Assembly: GCA_900617975.1 (NCBI GenBank)
Contig: UZAE01000191.1
Location: forward strand, 1-31,130
DNA: 31,130 bases
Direction: 5' to 3'
Source: Rodentolepis nana
Lineage: Eukaryota > Platyhelminthes > Cestoda > Cyclophyllidea > Hymenolepididae
Position numbers and translations under genes: made by a program. Each line of letters starts with the position of its first letter. The stretch's first letter is position 1. The notes beneath the pieces are model-generated. The model did not search any database, had not been told where the DNA came from, and worked only from the letters and a program-made list of their open reading frames with translations. This document shows positions 1 to 12,600 of this stretch, piece after piece.

Positions 1-158
1 GTACAGTTACAGTTTAAGCATAACCGTGCTAGAAAAAAATGCATTGAATAAAATCGAAATTCCAATTTTTAAATTTGTTGAATTATTAGCTATTTCAAGT
101 CATGTAATATTAACTACTTATCTGAACTTTCGTGAATTCGGTCCTTTTTTCCTTCAGT

Positions 159-194
<36 letters not shown>

Positions 195-1005
195 CACCCA
201 TTGAAACAAATAACTGCACCCGTTGACGTAGTCAATAAAAGTGTCATTAATAACCTACAAATAATTTTAAAATTGTTAAGCAAATCTTAAATTAGAGTGA
301 GTAGCATCACTATGGAATCCTTCTATATAAGAATTCGCATTTCACCATCGGATTTCATGGTTGATCGCTGTTGATCGTTTAGCTAACTGGGAGCGGATTG
401 ATCGACATCCAATCCCTAACGTCCAACTTGCCCGACAATGACATCCGTCACTACGCGGAAGCATAATCCTTTTAAATATGTCAATAAATGACGAAGCGTG
501 TAGAGATAGAAAATAAATGAATTGGTGTAACAAAGTCGATCCTTTTTGCTTGAAAACGGGTACAAAAAACATAGAAACGGATTCGTCACATTCCAATTGG
601 TAAGTAATGAAATTCGAATCATGAAACGTGAGTCACTAATTTGAAAATAATCCACTACTCAAAGCCAAAAATCAAATGAGGCGAAAACTGTTTACCGACA
701 TCCCCCAAATCCACTTATTCCATTTTTTCAAATCACATTATTGGGGTTAATAGTAACATTTGGAAAGAGAAATGTAGTCACAAAAATTGAAATTCTTGTT
801 CAAACAAATACTACGGCTTATTTATTTGGTGCACAATATAATTAAGCATTTGATTATATAATCAATATTTTAGATAAACAAAAGGAGAGAACATTTGAAA
901 TTATTTTTTAATTGAAAGTTAATTGAGTCCTAGTAAGGCTACGGATGTTTCTGTAAAATTTAAATAAAAATGGGTTATTTTGTACAAGCAAAGAATTTTA
1001 TTAAT
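1..1005. other. Non-coding flank with a dinucleotide microsatellite
   Basis: This stretch is AT-rich with no convincing gene. It contains an (AT)n run at 161-193. An 84-codon minus-strand frame at 342-596 has no recognisable family and no splice context. A minus-strand AATAAA signal (TTTATT on the plus strand, 821-826) could end the transcript of the exon at 1006-1193. Confidence 0.5.
161..193. repeat. (AT)n microsatellite, about 16 units
   Basis: An uninterrupted alternation of A and T over 33 bp, read directly from the sequence. It is likely to vary in length between individuals. Confidence 0.95.
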
Positions 1006-1193
1006 TTACACGTCTTTTGGTGAAAGAATTGAGCGAATAATTAGCACTGCTAGTAACGTTAAAATAAAGAGCAAAATGACTCCAAAAATCAACCGGTCTT
1101 CTCTGTTTTGAAGTTTATAATCTTGGCTTCCCTCAAGGTCTCCATCGTTGTTCATATACAAGCGAATTCGTTCATCCTCAAAGTGGTTTGTGA
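1006..1193 (-). CDS. Putative terminal exon of a small single-pass membrane protein, family unknown
   Basis: On the minus strand a good acceptor (pyrimidine-rich ...TTTTCTAG) ends at 1194. It opens a frame of 61 complete codons to a TAA at 1008-1006, entering with two bases of a split codon. The first part is polar and acidic (FEDERIRLY, then an Asp/Asn-rich stretch). It is followed by a charged NREDR and a strongly hydrophobic segment of about 20 residues (FGVILLFILTLLAVLII), and then a short basic tail ending SILSPKDV. That is the layout of a C-terminal transmembrane anchor. A minus-strand AATAAA lies about 180 nt past the stop. I could not find the upstream exon with confidence between 1194 and 6679. 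It could be a chance open frame, since hydrophobic codons are common in T-rich DNA. Name and function are unknown. Confidence 0.4.
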
Positions 1194-3756
1194 CTAGAAA
1201 AGAGTACATTAGGTGGGTCTCAAACACTTAACATCAAAACAAATGCAAAGATACTCCCACCCATTTTGATTTCAAGTACTTTTATGACAACTAATCATAT
1301 CACATATCATGAAAAACTCAAAATACTTTTCAGATTTAAATTCACTAAAGGCCAATTGGCATTAGTCTGGCAGATTTCGGTTCATTTAAACAAAGCAAAA
1401 TTATGAAGTTCAAATTAATTACAAAATTATGTTTTATTAGATGCAAAAAAAGCCGGTCTGCATGCATAAAAAAAATTTTCAAGGCCCTCGTTAAAAGTAT
1501 CAATGTACTCTATGTATTTAGAGTTTACAAAACACCAACCCGGACATTAACCCCCTATTTTTGCATCCCAGAGCCGAAATTTAAGCACCGCCCTTTCTTA
1601 CCCCCCCCCCTCCAAATAATCAATATCCTATGAAAATCTAGTCTTCTAGCTTGTCGATATTACCAAGATCAGATTGGTATTAAGTTAATTTAACATACAC
1701 TGCAATGTATTGAATGAGATTAAATGTATGATCATATCTTCCATTAAAGCAAATAAGTACTGCCCAACATGTATGTGAGTTTAGAGTGAGCACAGATATA
1801 AACACTATCTTATGGATTTAATCAAAAAAACCTCCAATGTAACTCAAAGACCATTTCGAACTTTCAGAGGACGCTGGCTCAATCAATAGAAAATCAATAA
1901 GTGACACTTCATAGTTGTATTCTTATCAAATGGAAGAATAAAATCACTAAAAATCGTGATTATCTTTTGGATAGACTTTTGGGAATGATAAAAGACATTA
2001 AAAGTTTTGAATTTTAAATTATAGCGTCATGGTTTGATTCATTTTATTTCAAAAGCCAGGAATTACCTTTCCAATTAATAAAAGACCCATAAACATGTTT
2101 TATCCAACAACGTATGGGATTTTAAAAATGTGGTTTCAGATGTGCAGATTTACAACGCTTTTCTTCGTTGGCTTAATATTTGCTAAAAAATCCACTGTTC
2201 TGGCTTGTCATGTGCATCTTAGATAAAACTACTGTTCGCTGAAACTGTAGGAGTGGTGCGATTTCCGTGTAGTCGACCATATAATTGGTTGCATTAAAAC
2301 GTTTGCATGTAAATATATTTTAAAACTCGTTGCCTTACTCTAATCATTCGCATAGGCCTTAAAAGATCTTTTTAGCTTACTTAAATTCTTGGTCTTATTC
2401 ATTCTAACTAAAATTTCAGTCGGTATTGACAAAATGTTATAAATCTTACCATCTCAGTTATTAATAACACTAATTGCAATGCAGTATTATGTATAACTTC
2501 AAACATATTTGATAGGAAGTATTTTCAATCTTCAAATTGTCCATTTGTACAAACATTTCTTTTAATAAAGAGGTCTCCTAGAATAACTCTTATATCTTCT
2601 CATTGCTTTTTATTAAAGCTACAGCTGGTCAGACTCAAAGAAGGGGGAAAGCGAAGACGTATAATTCAAAAGACCGTTTTTATTAACAAAATAAATTTAC
2701 TTATATTGGCTTGAAGTAAGTGATAAATGATTAGCTGCTGGATTAGCCAATGGTTTTAGAAACAGCTTTTTCACAGGCGGTCTTACACATCTAGGTTTAA
2801 ACGAGGGAAATCAATAATCGATAATAAAGTGCGAGAGAAATGAAAATTCGGAATTGTTCGCCCTTGCAACAGTTGGGCTTCTTAATCATAGTATTATGAA
2901 TATTTTGGACAGATCAAGCAAAACGTGACTTGTCGAATAATTAAAGAATACTATTTGCATCTACAGTCAGGTCAGATAAATTTGACAATCTCATCAGGAA
3001 GCATAAACGGGGGCTGTTGGATATAGCTTTCAATAACTCTTAAGGAAATCAAATAGACAATGACCTAGCTACACTCTCAAAGATTTTTTTCTTTAAATAA
3101 CTGTCATTATCGCCTATTGGAGTCTCCATTAGATTTTGCTCTTCCTCTGTGGAAAGATCTCAATAGTTTACTTCATCCTGTCGATTAAATGGGTGTTTGT
3201 AGTATGGGCTCGACAGTGCTGCAATATGTATTAGTCTATCGAGTAAAGATTTGGGTAATTGGGAGGCTAAGCATTGGGGCTGGTAAGGAAGTAAAAATTG
3301 GGTGCAACTATCTTAACTTTCCTCAGAGTTGGGGCAGGGAGGGGGGTTGAATCCTGCTGCCGTCACATTTGTGGCCTATTATTACCTAAACTTCTTACCC
3401 AGGGTTTAAATACTACCATATTTAACAATTCCACGTGGACATCTGCATTTAATTTAATCCCCTCATTAAATAAATTTGGAAGAAGGCAGGAACACCACAT
3501 TCAACGAAGGCGAATTCTAGAAAGTTAGTCCTCATGTGTTGGAAAGCGTCCTTTGATCTTCATGAAAGCCAAGCCATCTCATATTCTGCACATTGTGCTT
3601 TTGACCTTGACAATAATTTTTCTCATCGGAAAATAACCTAATTATTTATACTTTAGCAGGATCTTTCACTTTACACAGAAGTTTTCAGCTTTGTTGGACT
3701 ATTTCCCTGTACCTTCTTTTGTGAACAACTAAGATCTAGAGCACTTTTTCGTATGA

Positions 3757-3984
3757 CTAGTGACCAATCACTTGCGTTCGTTCAATCTTCATGGCAGAGG
3801 CAAAAGCAATCAGTGAAGTGTAGCCTCTAAACCAGAATCGAATGCCAAGGTGCCCCGACACTATTTTCTCCAAGGGGTTTTCAAGTAATTCCATTCTACA
3901 GATCAGATCGTATGCTTTGATGCATTTGTCTTTCCCCAGCAGCCTCAGGGAGTTGACTGAACACTGACGAGGGACCATAATCAC
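3757..3984 (-). pseudogene. Coding-like remnant, origin unknown
   Basis: A minus-strand frame of 75 codons has a balanced amino-acid composition, including RLLGKDKCIKAYDLICRMEL followed by a region rich in Gly, Phe and Arg. It ends in a stop and has stops just upstream, with no convincing splice site at either end. This is unlike the Phe/Asn/Ile/Lys/Leu-heavy translation of the surrounding AT-rich DNA, and the local GC content is higher. The best guess is an old fragment of a dispersed element or a dead exon. No protein family was recognised. Confidence 0.25.
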
Positions 3985-4347
3985 TTATTACAATGTCAGA
4001 CTCGAATGACCACGAAACAGGTAAGGTTTAGTGGATTCAAGTCTTGCATTCTTGTTGTCACCACACATATATGAACGAATAAGGGTTAAGTGTTTTAAAG
4101 GAAGCGAAGTGTAAGAACTTCTTGAACACATCTGGAAAATAAAAAAATATTTTAATCAAAAAATTATTCCTAACACTTCATACTTTAAGCACTTCTATAT
4201 ATTTTTAATCTGTGGTTAAATCCAACACTTAACTATTTAAGTAATATGAAATTTTCTTGCTAGATCAAATCGCCTTGGCTAATATCTACAAAAGAAAAGG
4301 AATACTTGGTGTCACGGTAATTAATAACCATTTAAATTAAAGAAACA

Positions 4348-4668
4348 GGGTGTGCAATAGACCTGCCTCCACGTGGTGCATCCTGGGTAACGTATACTCA
4401 CACGGCAAAAAGACTATTACCTGGTAGTTGACTTCAAACTACCATGACCCCACTGTATGTCATATTCCACAACTTTCACAGTGCTGATCTCATCCTTTCT
4501 CTACTTCTGTGTCTGTCTGCCTCTTTTACATCTGTGAATCGCTCTTCTGTTCTCCGCCCCTCGACTTTCTGCTACTTTGGTGAACCTTCCCTCTGTGAAG
4601 CCCGAAGTCAGCTGAATGGCTAATGATAGCTATCAAAACGCCTGCCATTTGAAATAAATAAAAAAATT
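4348..4668 (+). mobile_element. SINE-like element, copy 1
   Basis: The element starts GGGTGTGCAATAGACC and ends with the block CCTGCCATTTGAAATAAATAA plus a short A-rich tail. The same head, the internal CTTCTGTG...GTCTGTC and CTCTGTGAAGCCCGAAGTCA blocks, and the same tail recur at 17970 and 30776 in the same orientation. Its length of about 320 bp, lack of coding capacity and A-rich 3' end fit a short retroelement moved by a LINE. No clear target-site duplication is left, so it is probably an older insertion. It does not resemble any tRNA or known SINE head that I can recall. Confidence 0.75.
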
Positions 4669-6679
4669 AATTAACTGAAGAAGCAAACAACCTTTGAAGT
4701 CTTATTCAATTTTCGATAAGACGAAGCATTTAAACAAAGGGTTTAAATTTTAAGTATTTATCTCACATTTCTATTTATTTGCAATTTGTTTCCCTAAAAC
4801 ATCTCCCTTTCTTGGTATAAAGATTTCGATACTCCTCCTACAAATTAATAATCCGTGACACCGTTTTCACTGCTGGTATTTGATTACTTCACTGGGAGAG
4901 ACATAGAAAGAAAACGATTCACTGTGCTGATTGAATAAGGACTGAATTTAACGAAATCATCTTAATGATGTCATTTTTGTTATCAATCACCAGATCTTGA
5001 ATGGCTTTTGTCCTCTAATGCAGAATTCTAAGTGATTCTCTTCGAATAATCATATTTATTCATCATCTCATTAAATTGGCAACCAGTCAATTAGTTGAAC
5101 TAACTAATACATATCTGTACTGCCTTTTATTTGACAACACTTTCCTTCGTTAACTTTCAACTATGCATACTGTACAGACCATGTATTTACCTTTTTTGTT
5201 TTATCTAGAATAGATTCAAAATAAAATATAAATAGAAGGGAAAAATTAAAATTAAGTATTTATTAATTATCTGCCAAGTAAACATGAAGCTATTTGTATC
5301 TTCTCCATGTAAAAAGCAAATTGGAAAATAAATTAAATAAAAATATTTAAACAAAAGTGAAAGAAATGGAAAATGCAAACACTGAAACTGGAAATATGTT
5401 TATATATAGTTATAAACATGCGCATAATTACACTTTGCTGCATTGATATCAATATGATATTTGCATATTATAAAATGATTATATTCGCATAATTTATGTT
5501 ATTTCGATTTAAAGCGAGAGAATAGTTACCAATTTTGGTCTTATCAACAAATCAGATACATTTTTCATTAATATCACAACAGCATTATTAGTTTCTCAAC
5601 ATTTGTTGTGAAAAAAATTATAGTTTAGGCTTTTTTATTCGTTTTGAAGTTCATTTAGGGTAACTGATGTTTCAATAAATATTATTCCATATAGTTTAAT
5701 AATAATACTGTCAAAGTCACAACGAAAACTGCTGGAACAAAAAATTGTCTCATAGAAAGCTGAATTTAATATAGCATAAATTGATAGAGTTTATATTATA
5801 AGAACAAGTTCCGAAAAAAACTAAAATTAACAGACTGTTTCTATTGTTAATTCTTAGTTTATATACAAATTTGTCCTGGTTCACGTTGACCATTATGCAT
5901 GCCTGGAGAGCAAAAGAATCACGTTTCATCAAATCTGGGCTTTCTACGCCTTTCAGCCAATGAAATTTAACAAAATACTCTCGCACACTTAGGTCAATAG
6001 GTGTCTGATATCGATCCTACCTTGTAAATTATTATTGATCCAAATATTAATTTCAATTATTAACAGATAGATAAAGTCAATTTGGCTTATAAATACACTT
6101 TCCTAATCGTTTAACCCTCTAACACCCTTAGGATTAAACAGTCCTCTTTGAAAATAAGCTCCATTGGTATTAGACTCGTAACAAAAGGTGGTATTTCCGT
6201 CTGAAACACGTTCAATACATTCATTGCCTTCATCCGGTACCACCAAAACTCATCATCACGTCGGCAGCATCATTCTGCTGTGAGACACTTGTGAGTGCAG
6301 TTGGGTGCATTTGTCAAAAAATAATTTGGACGTTAAATGGCTAAGATATACGGCATTTACTGTATCCATGACTCAAGATTATGAATTCAATTGATGTCTT
6401 AAACCAACATTATCACGTAACAGAATGGTGCATTTATGGTTGAGAGTACGTAAAAACAAAATCTATTTCGATTACAGCTCATTTTTATATTCATTTGTCG
6501 CTAATAAGAACTTAAGTAATAAGTACTCAACGTGTTTAATAAAGTGACCATATCGTAACATAAATATTATTAATTGCATTATTGATTAAATACCAACCCT
6601 TCGAAACAAAGAAACCAAAGGTAATTGGTAGTGCATCTATATTTCTATTTAAGTCTCTCATATTCGCATGTGATCGACT

Positions 6680-9600
6680 CTACACCACAGAGTCCGCCTT
6701 GGGAGATAGGGTTTCGAACTTTGATTGGGCTACTTTCTCAGATGCCGCTCGTTGATCCACGTAAGATTGATCGTCATCGATACTTGATTGTAGTGGTGGA
6801 AGTTTTAATTTACTTAAATTGTTGTTATTATCATCACAGTATTCTGGACCATGTATTATACGCTGTTGAAGTCCGTATATGAAGTTCGACTGTTCATGAA
6901 GTGTTCGGTTGGCCTGTTCTAAATCCGCTACTATCACAGGATTCGGTCGAGCACCAATGATGCGCTCAAGAATTTCTTGAGCTTTGTTTCCTTGTTTACG
7001 GTTGATGCCCATCGTAGATTCAAGATTATGAACTCGATGTCGGGCGTTGCGTAGCTCAACACGAAGTTTGTTGACTTCTTCAATTAATTCCATATTTTCC
7101 TATTAATAATAAATAAATGTGACTGCGCAACTAAATAATGCGCCATAATAAGCGTTTAAATGCGTTAATTATTCCCCGTAATCATTTTAAATCACATTAA
7201 GAATTTCCTGTCTATAACTCTCCATTAGAGAGATTTTTAATGCCATTAAAATGGAAAAGACAAAATTTCAAATATATATATTAATATTGCACTCTCATCG
7301 GGTGTGTTTTGATGGTCTAGTATAAATAAAATGGCATATAGCACATTTGTCTGCTTTTCTATTTTATCCTATTCATAGAAACGCCTTTCCGCTTTTTAAC
7401 TAATGCAAAAATGTGCCATTGCATATACATGTTGTCCTTTTATTAATAATACATGCAGTCATCTCATGTCTGTCTGTATGTTGCTCATTTTTAGTCAAAA
7501 TAACTTCTGCGTGCACTTGTCAGTTGTCTCATTCATAGACAATATCCATTCCCGACAATCCTAGTCAATATATGTTCTACAACCTTTTTTAACCATTTGT
7601 ATATATATATATATTATGCCACTCTATCGAGTTTTATTTGTAATTTAAATAGTAAATTATTCTTTCTCTGGAGTATAGAAATCACTTATTTCCAATAAGG
7701 GCAATATTTCAGAATATTCCATCTCTAAAATTAGAGGAGAATATTTGCCATTTCGATCGACCATCTTTAAAAACCTTTATTACCCTACTTATGGGCACAT
7801 AGATACATAGATAATAATTTAATTAAGTAAAATTGTTAACAAATCACCATTTTTATTTTTAAATTCTAAATTACTTCTAATTTAATTGAATAAATCGACG
7901 TAAACCCTTTTTTCTACCAGACGCTTAATCTTATTTCTTCACATTTATGAGGAAAGAATTTATTTGAAACATCGTGTGACGGGAATCTTCGAAACGATGG
8001 GTTAAACATTGGCAGAAATGTTTAAATATTGTTATGCCAGTATATACATCTTAAAACTGCACCGGTCATTTCACGCTTTGATTAGTTTGTTTATGTGAAT
8101 TATTTAAACAAAAAAAGATCAATCGCCATTTCTGTCACTGTAGGACTGTGAGAAACGCCTTATTTTTTATTTCACTTCTCCATGGGTACCTACTTTGCTA
8201 CTTGTTGACTAATTGTCTGTAAAAAACTGAAATTCTGTTGGGATGAATGCTTAAACATGAGAAAAACTGCTTATAACTCTTCAGGAAAAAAACGCGCCGA
8301 ATTGAACTAAACAAAAGCTTAAATTTAGCTAATGGTAACTCACACTTGTAAAATCATCAAATAAAATATTAACGCGTGGTAAACAAAGGCATTTTATTTC
8401 CAGACCTACACCTTTTAAATTCATCTTCCCCTCAGTAATTCGCAATCGTAAAAGCTAAATTGTCCTCTTTCTAAAAATCGTCACTTTGATTCGATATTGA
8501 TTTTTAAAAGGGGATAAATTAGAGCTTACATGCATGACTCGAATGAATTCGCTTTTGTGAAGAGCGGTATCTTTGGCAAGTTTTTTGCGGACTCCAGAGA
8601 GAGTACGTTCAAGATGATCTCTCTGACGAGAGAACTCACGTTGCATCTCTTCGGCAAGCATTACTTCAGAAGACTAAAAGGAAAAACACGAGTAATTGCG
8701 CGCAAAATAGGTTCACAATTCAGATGCTCAAATTGGAGGAACCAAACTTTCATAATTAACAAGGCTTAGAACGTGGGAACTAAAAATGGTGAAAAAATTC
8801 TGATAATAACAATTCGCTATTAAGAAAATGGATGTTGAGGTGATCTGATTGCAGCATTTTCTCACGTAAACGCTAACGGAAAGGTATCCGGAAAAGGTTC
8901 CACAAAAATATAACGCAACTCAATGGAAAAAAGGATGAAGTTTAAAGTGTAACTAACACATAAACAGGACGAATCGCCTTTAGACCCCTCAACAGAATAA
9001 ATTACCCTCATCCAAATACGGGAAATGTTTAGTGTTTGGCATTGAAATGAATTTGAAGCGAAAATCAATCGATTCAATCGGATGAAATGAATGTATGGTA
9101 ATATGCAATTTCAGTTATTCCATAATTAAAGGCCGCTGATGGAGGATACGACGAACGATAAGGATTTTTAATTGTCTATTAGGGAAATCAGCTAACCATG
9201 AAGACATTCTGGCACCTCTTATGATTGATGAAATATTTTTCGAATCTAAGGTTTTAGATGGATCTTTCGGCTACCTTTATGATTGTTGTACTAGTTTAAG
9301 ATAAATTTCCATCCAAACATTAAATTCTCTCATGCCCATTTGAGAATAAAAAATTTGTGATATCAAGTTTTGAAAACAGAGGGAAATCGGTGTTGCCGAT
9401 CTGTATTGTCGCATTCTCTGCATTCCTCTATTGCAATCACTATTCAGATGTAAATTTAATGAACAATTTCCTTTTCATTTAATTAGCCTTAAAATTTTCA
9501 TTAAATCGTGTTTTCCATATCCGATTCCATTTCTAAAATGTTAATAATACTCAAAAGAAACTTCTTGCCTTTGTCCCAGTACTATTAAAAAACAAAACAA

Positions 9601-12600
9601 TTTAATTGAATTAAAATTTTATTGCATTTATATTTTCCCTTTTGGGCTAGTCAAATGATAATTTTTTCCTTTCATTAATTATATGATTGATTAATTTAAA
9701 AAATAATGACCTTGAGTTAACATACCTCTTAGAAAAACACGCTCATTTATTCCTTCAAAATTCAACTAAGTTGAATCTCAATGATGTCAAGTCTTCAAAT
9801 TAATGATTGCAATTATGCCTGACATCGTAAATATTAGAGGAAGAACTACCCAATATCATGGTGGAAAGCCTTGACACACCTTAAATTTGGGATTAGAAAG
9901 GGAAGCAAGAAGTTGGTCTTATAGGAAGGTTATTTTCTATGACCCTTCACGTTGAACAAAATTAATTAATAAGACAGGTTATTAGTAACGCTTGTAGTGT
10001 ACCGAGAAACCTTCATGTTGTGATCTCTAAATTGGCAGCTGTCATACAGTAAGAAAGAGATTCGGCAAAAAAATTACCCCCGAATTGAACTGTAGTGTTA
10101 CCAGCATCGAAGCTTGGACATAACATGTGTATGAATCTGAATTCAACCTAATCTGATGACCGTAATGACCGGCCAATGCATTTTACACCCCGTTACTAAA
10201 GGCCTCCAGTGTCCTGGTGCCAATTTTTATTCAAATATATATATATATACCATGGAATCTAATTTAACTTATTTCTATAGCCAGCTCCTTACTTCATTTT
10301 GGGCTTGTGGTTGGTCAAAAGTAACATTTTAGCTAAGTTAACAGTCATATATTACTATCTATTTTGCTATCAATAATCTGTTGCATTATTTTGTTTGTAA
10401 CTCGTGTACAATTTTGAAAACGGACATCTTACCGACCATCAGTAATAGGATATTGGTCATTTTAGTTAGTGGCACTAATCATCTGATATAAGCCTATAAC
10501 GTCAAATTTCAAAATTTATATTTCGGGAATCGATCTTAACTTCATTTAGCTTTGCCTTCTTATTTTCACGGGCTCAGTTTCTTGCAAAGAGAGAGAGAGA
10601 AGATTTTGATCTCCTCTGATATTACCATACCATGAAGATTGCTAAATTAGCTTAAAATTGAACTCTTCTTAGTTATTAATTCTTAAATCATTTCAGTTCT
10701 GGACGATATATTGAAACGATGACCTTTAAACCCCCGGATTTTATTACATAAACGATACACTGATAAAATTTTTCCTTAAGAATCCGCCTCTAAAAATTAA
10801 ATTCATCGAGAGAAAATATCGACCAATAAGTAGGCAAAAAGCTTGTACAAACAAATTGTAGATAATCAAAAACCTCCTTTTTAGCATAGCACAATAGGTG
10901 GACTCAGAGGAATTTCAAACAAAAAATCGCCTCTACAACAGTCAAATATATGTTTTAAAATCTATGCTTTTTCCAGATTGTAAAGAGGATACCAATGTCA
11001 TTTTTCCAAGGGCCTTTTTTGCAAATGCCGCGCTTCTTAGAGAACTGTCAAAGAAATTGCCGATGGAGGCAGTCTGTAGGAAAGGGATGGCGCGGGAACT
11101 ATAACTGAGCTATTGACACAAAAGAATATAAACTCCCCCGTCCCCCCTCCCTACAATTTCTAGTTCAAATAAAGCCGAAAATTTTGATATTATAATTTCT
11201 TTTCTCGAATTTATTGTAGCATTACCTTTAAACAAACCGGGATTTAAGGTTTAAGCCACCTGCTTAAAGAGAACACAATACTCGAAGCTGTGAATCTTAG
11301 TACTTGCACAAAACATCACTTCAAAAGTACAAACATAGCTACAAAAATGAAACTGGCTCAACTACAAAATTTTACTAATTGAATCAATCTATGATGCACC
11401 CTCTCTTCTATTTATTTTAAAATAAATAAGCATTTGTTTAAATGTATAACAAAGAGTATGAAAAACAAATGTGCCTGTGAATTCGGTGGAACAGTTGACT
11501 TTAAAACCAGTCACCGATCTATCTGGACGACCAATCACAGTTCAGAAGTGTCCAAAGAGGAAGACAGGTTATTAATAGCAACAAGGAACCATTCCAGACA
11601 AAATCCTTGCACTTATTTCTTATTCTTCCTTATCCAACCCAACAATGGAAATGCACTTCTAGAATATGCTGATTCAGCTGCTTATACCTCAGTGCAATTG
11701 ACTCACTTTTGGGTAGAGATACGATTGAAGGGCAGTTATTACAAGACACAGTATTCACTCAACAAGAACAGTATATGCGAACGTGAGTCGTTTTCCTGAA
11801 GTTAACAGTAAAGATAACCGCAATCGTTGTGACAATATTTTTGTCATCTTGATAGAAAGAAAAACGTTGTGACTTCAATGTTAATTTTCATAGGCTTTCT
11901 TCAAACGTAAAATGAACAAAATAGTTGTGAAATGGTAAAGACTCCAAATTCTGCTCTTTAAAAGCCTAAGAAAAGTCGACTATACGCAAATGTAAGAGGA
12001 ACTCCAGCTACGTTCTCTCAAATCTAGTCATCCGTTTCGCCCCAACAACAAACGAAAATCCATACAACTTTCATGTTAATCAACAGAGCGCGAAAAAGTG
12101 GCAATTTCAAGAGGACAGGAGAATAGCGAATACACGCATATCACGCAAAAGTTCTCAGACGCCTATTTATCTAGATTGTGTCTGATCTTTCATCTTCTTC
12201 CTCTCCTTCTCTTCCCCCCCCCCCCCCCCCCGACTTTGACCCTAATGAGACGCTTGTTCAAAGACCGTCAATGTCAGGAAAAAACAGGTAACTCTGACAA
12301 GGTAACAACACTTTGCTGTTATGTTACTAGACATGCCATCGGCACTGTGAGTTTACGATGTTGACCGCGGGAGGGGTGGGGGTTATGGCTTACTTATGAG
12401 TTTACTTAATTACTGATACAATGTTTACGACTTTTAAATTTAAGTTAACAATATAATTATGAAATAGCATTATTTAGTATTAAAATAATAGCTTACTTTT
12501 AACTTATTAGGTGTTAAGTTTACGCAGACTATGGTTTTCTTTATTATAGACTATTCCAAAAAAGAAACTTTGTGTATCCGATTGTATGCTATTGTTGTCA

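Larger units (their letters stand above)
1194..6679. other. Long intergenic stretch downstream of CFAP57
   Basis: About 5.5 kb lies between the CFAP57 stop codon and the possible membrane-protein exon. It holds a C10 run (1601-1610), a coding-like but broken stretch (3757-3984) and one SINE-like insertion (about 4348-4668). A minus-strand ATTAAA at 6540-6535 is a possible CFAP57 poly(A) signal, about 140 nt past the stop. No tRNA, rRNA or spliced-leader gene was recognised. Small upstream exons of the minus-strand gene ending at 1006 may be hidden here. Confidence 0.5.

Noticed and set aside
342..596. 84-codon minus-strand frame near the left edge
   Set aside because: Composition and context do not distinguish it from chance, and no splice acceptor leads into it.
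3335..3360. tRNA B-box-like GGTTGAATCC
   Set aside because: It is one base short of the B-box consensus, with no A box or cloverleaf arms at the right distance.
4450..4500. Hammerhead-ribozyme-like CTGATCTCATC in the SINE-like element
   Set aside because: The CTGATGA core is not present and no GAAA core follows at the right place.
6625..6882. 85-codon plus-strand frame
   Set aside because: It is antisense to the last CFAP57 exon and has no features of its own.
11434..11799. 121-codon plus-strand frame in CFAP57 intron 11
   Set aside because: It starts at a non-ATG codon, and no family, splice context or conserved motif is visible; kept only as a note under the intron.
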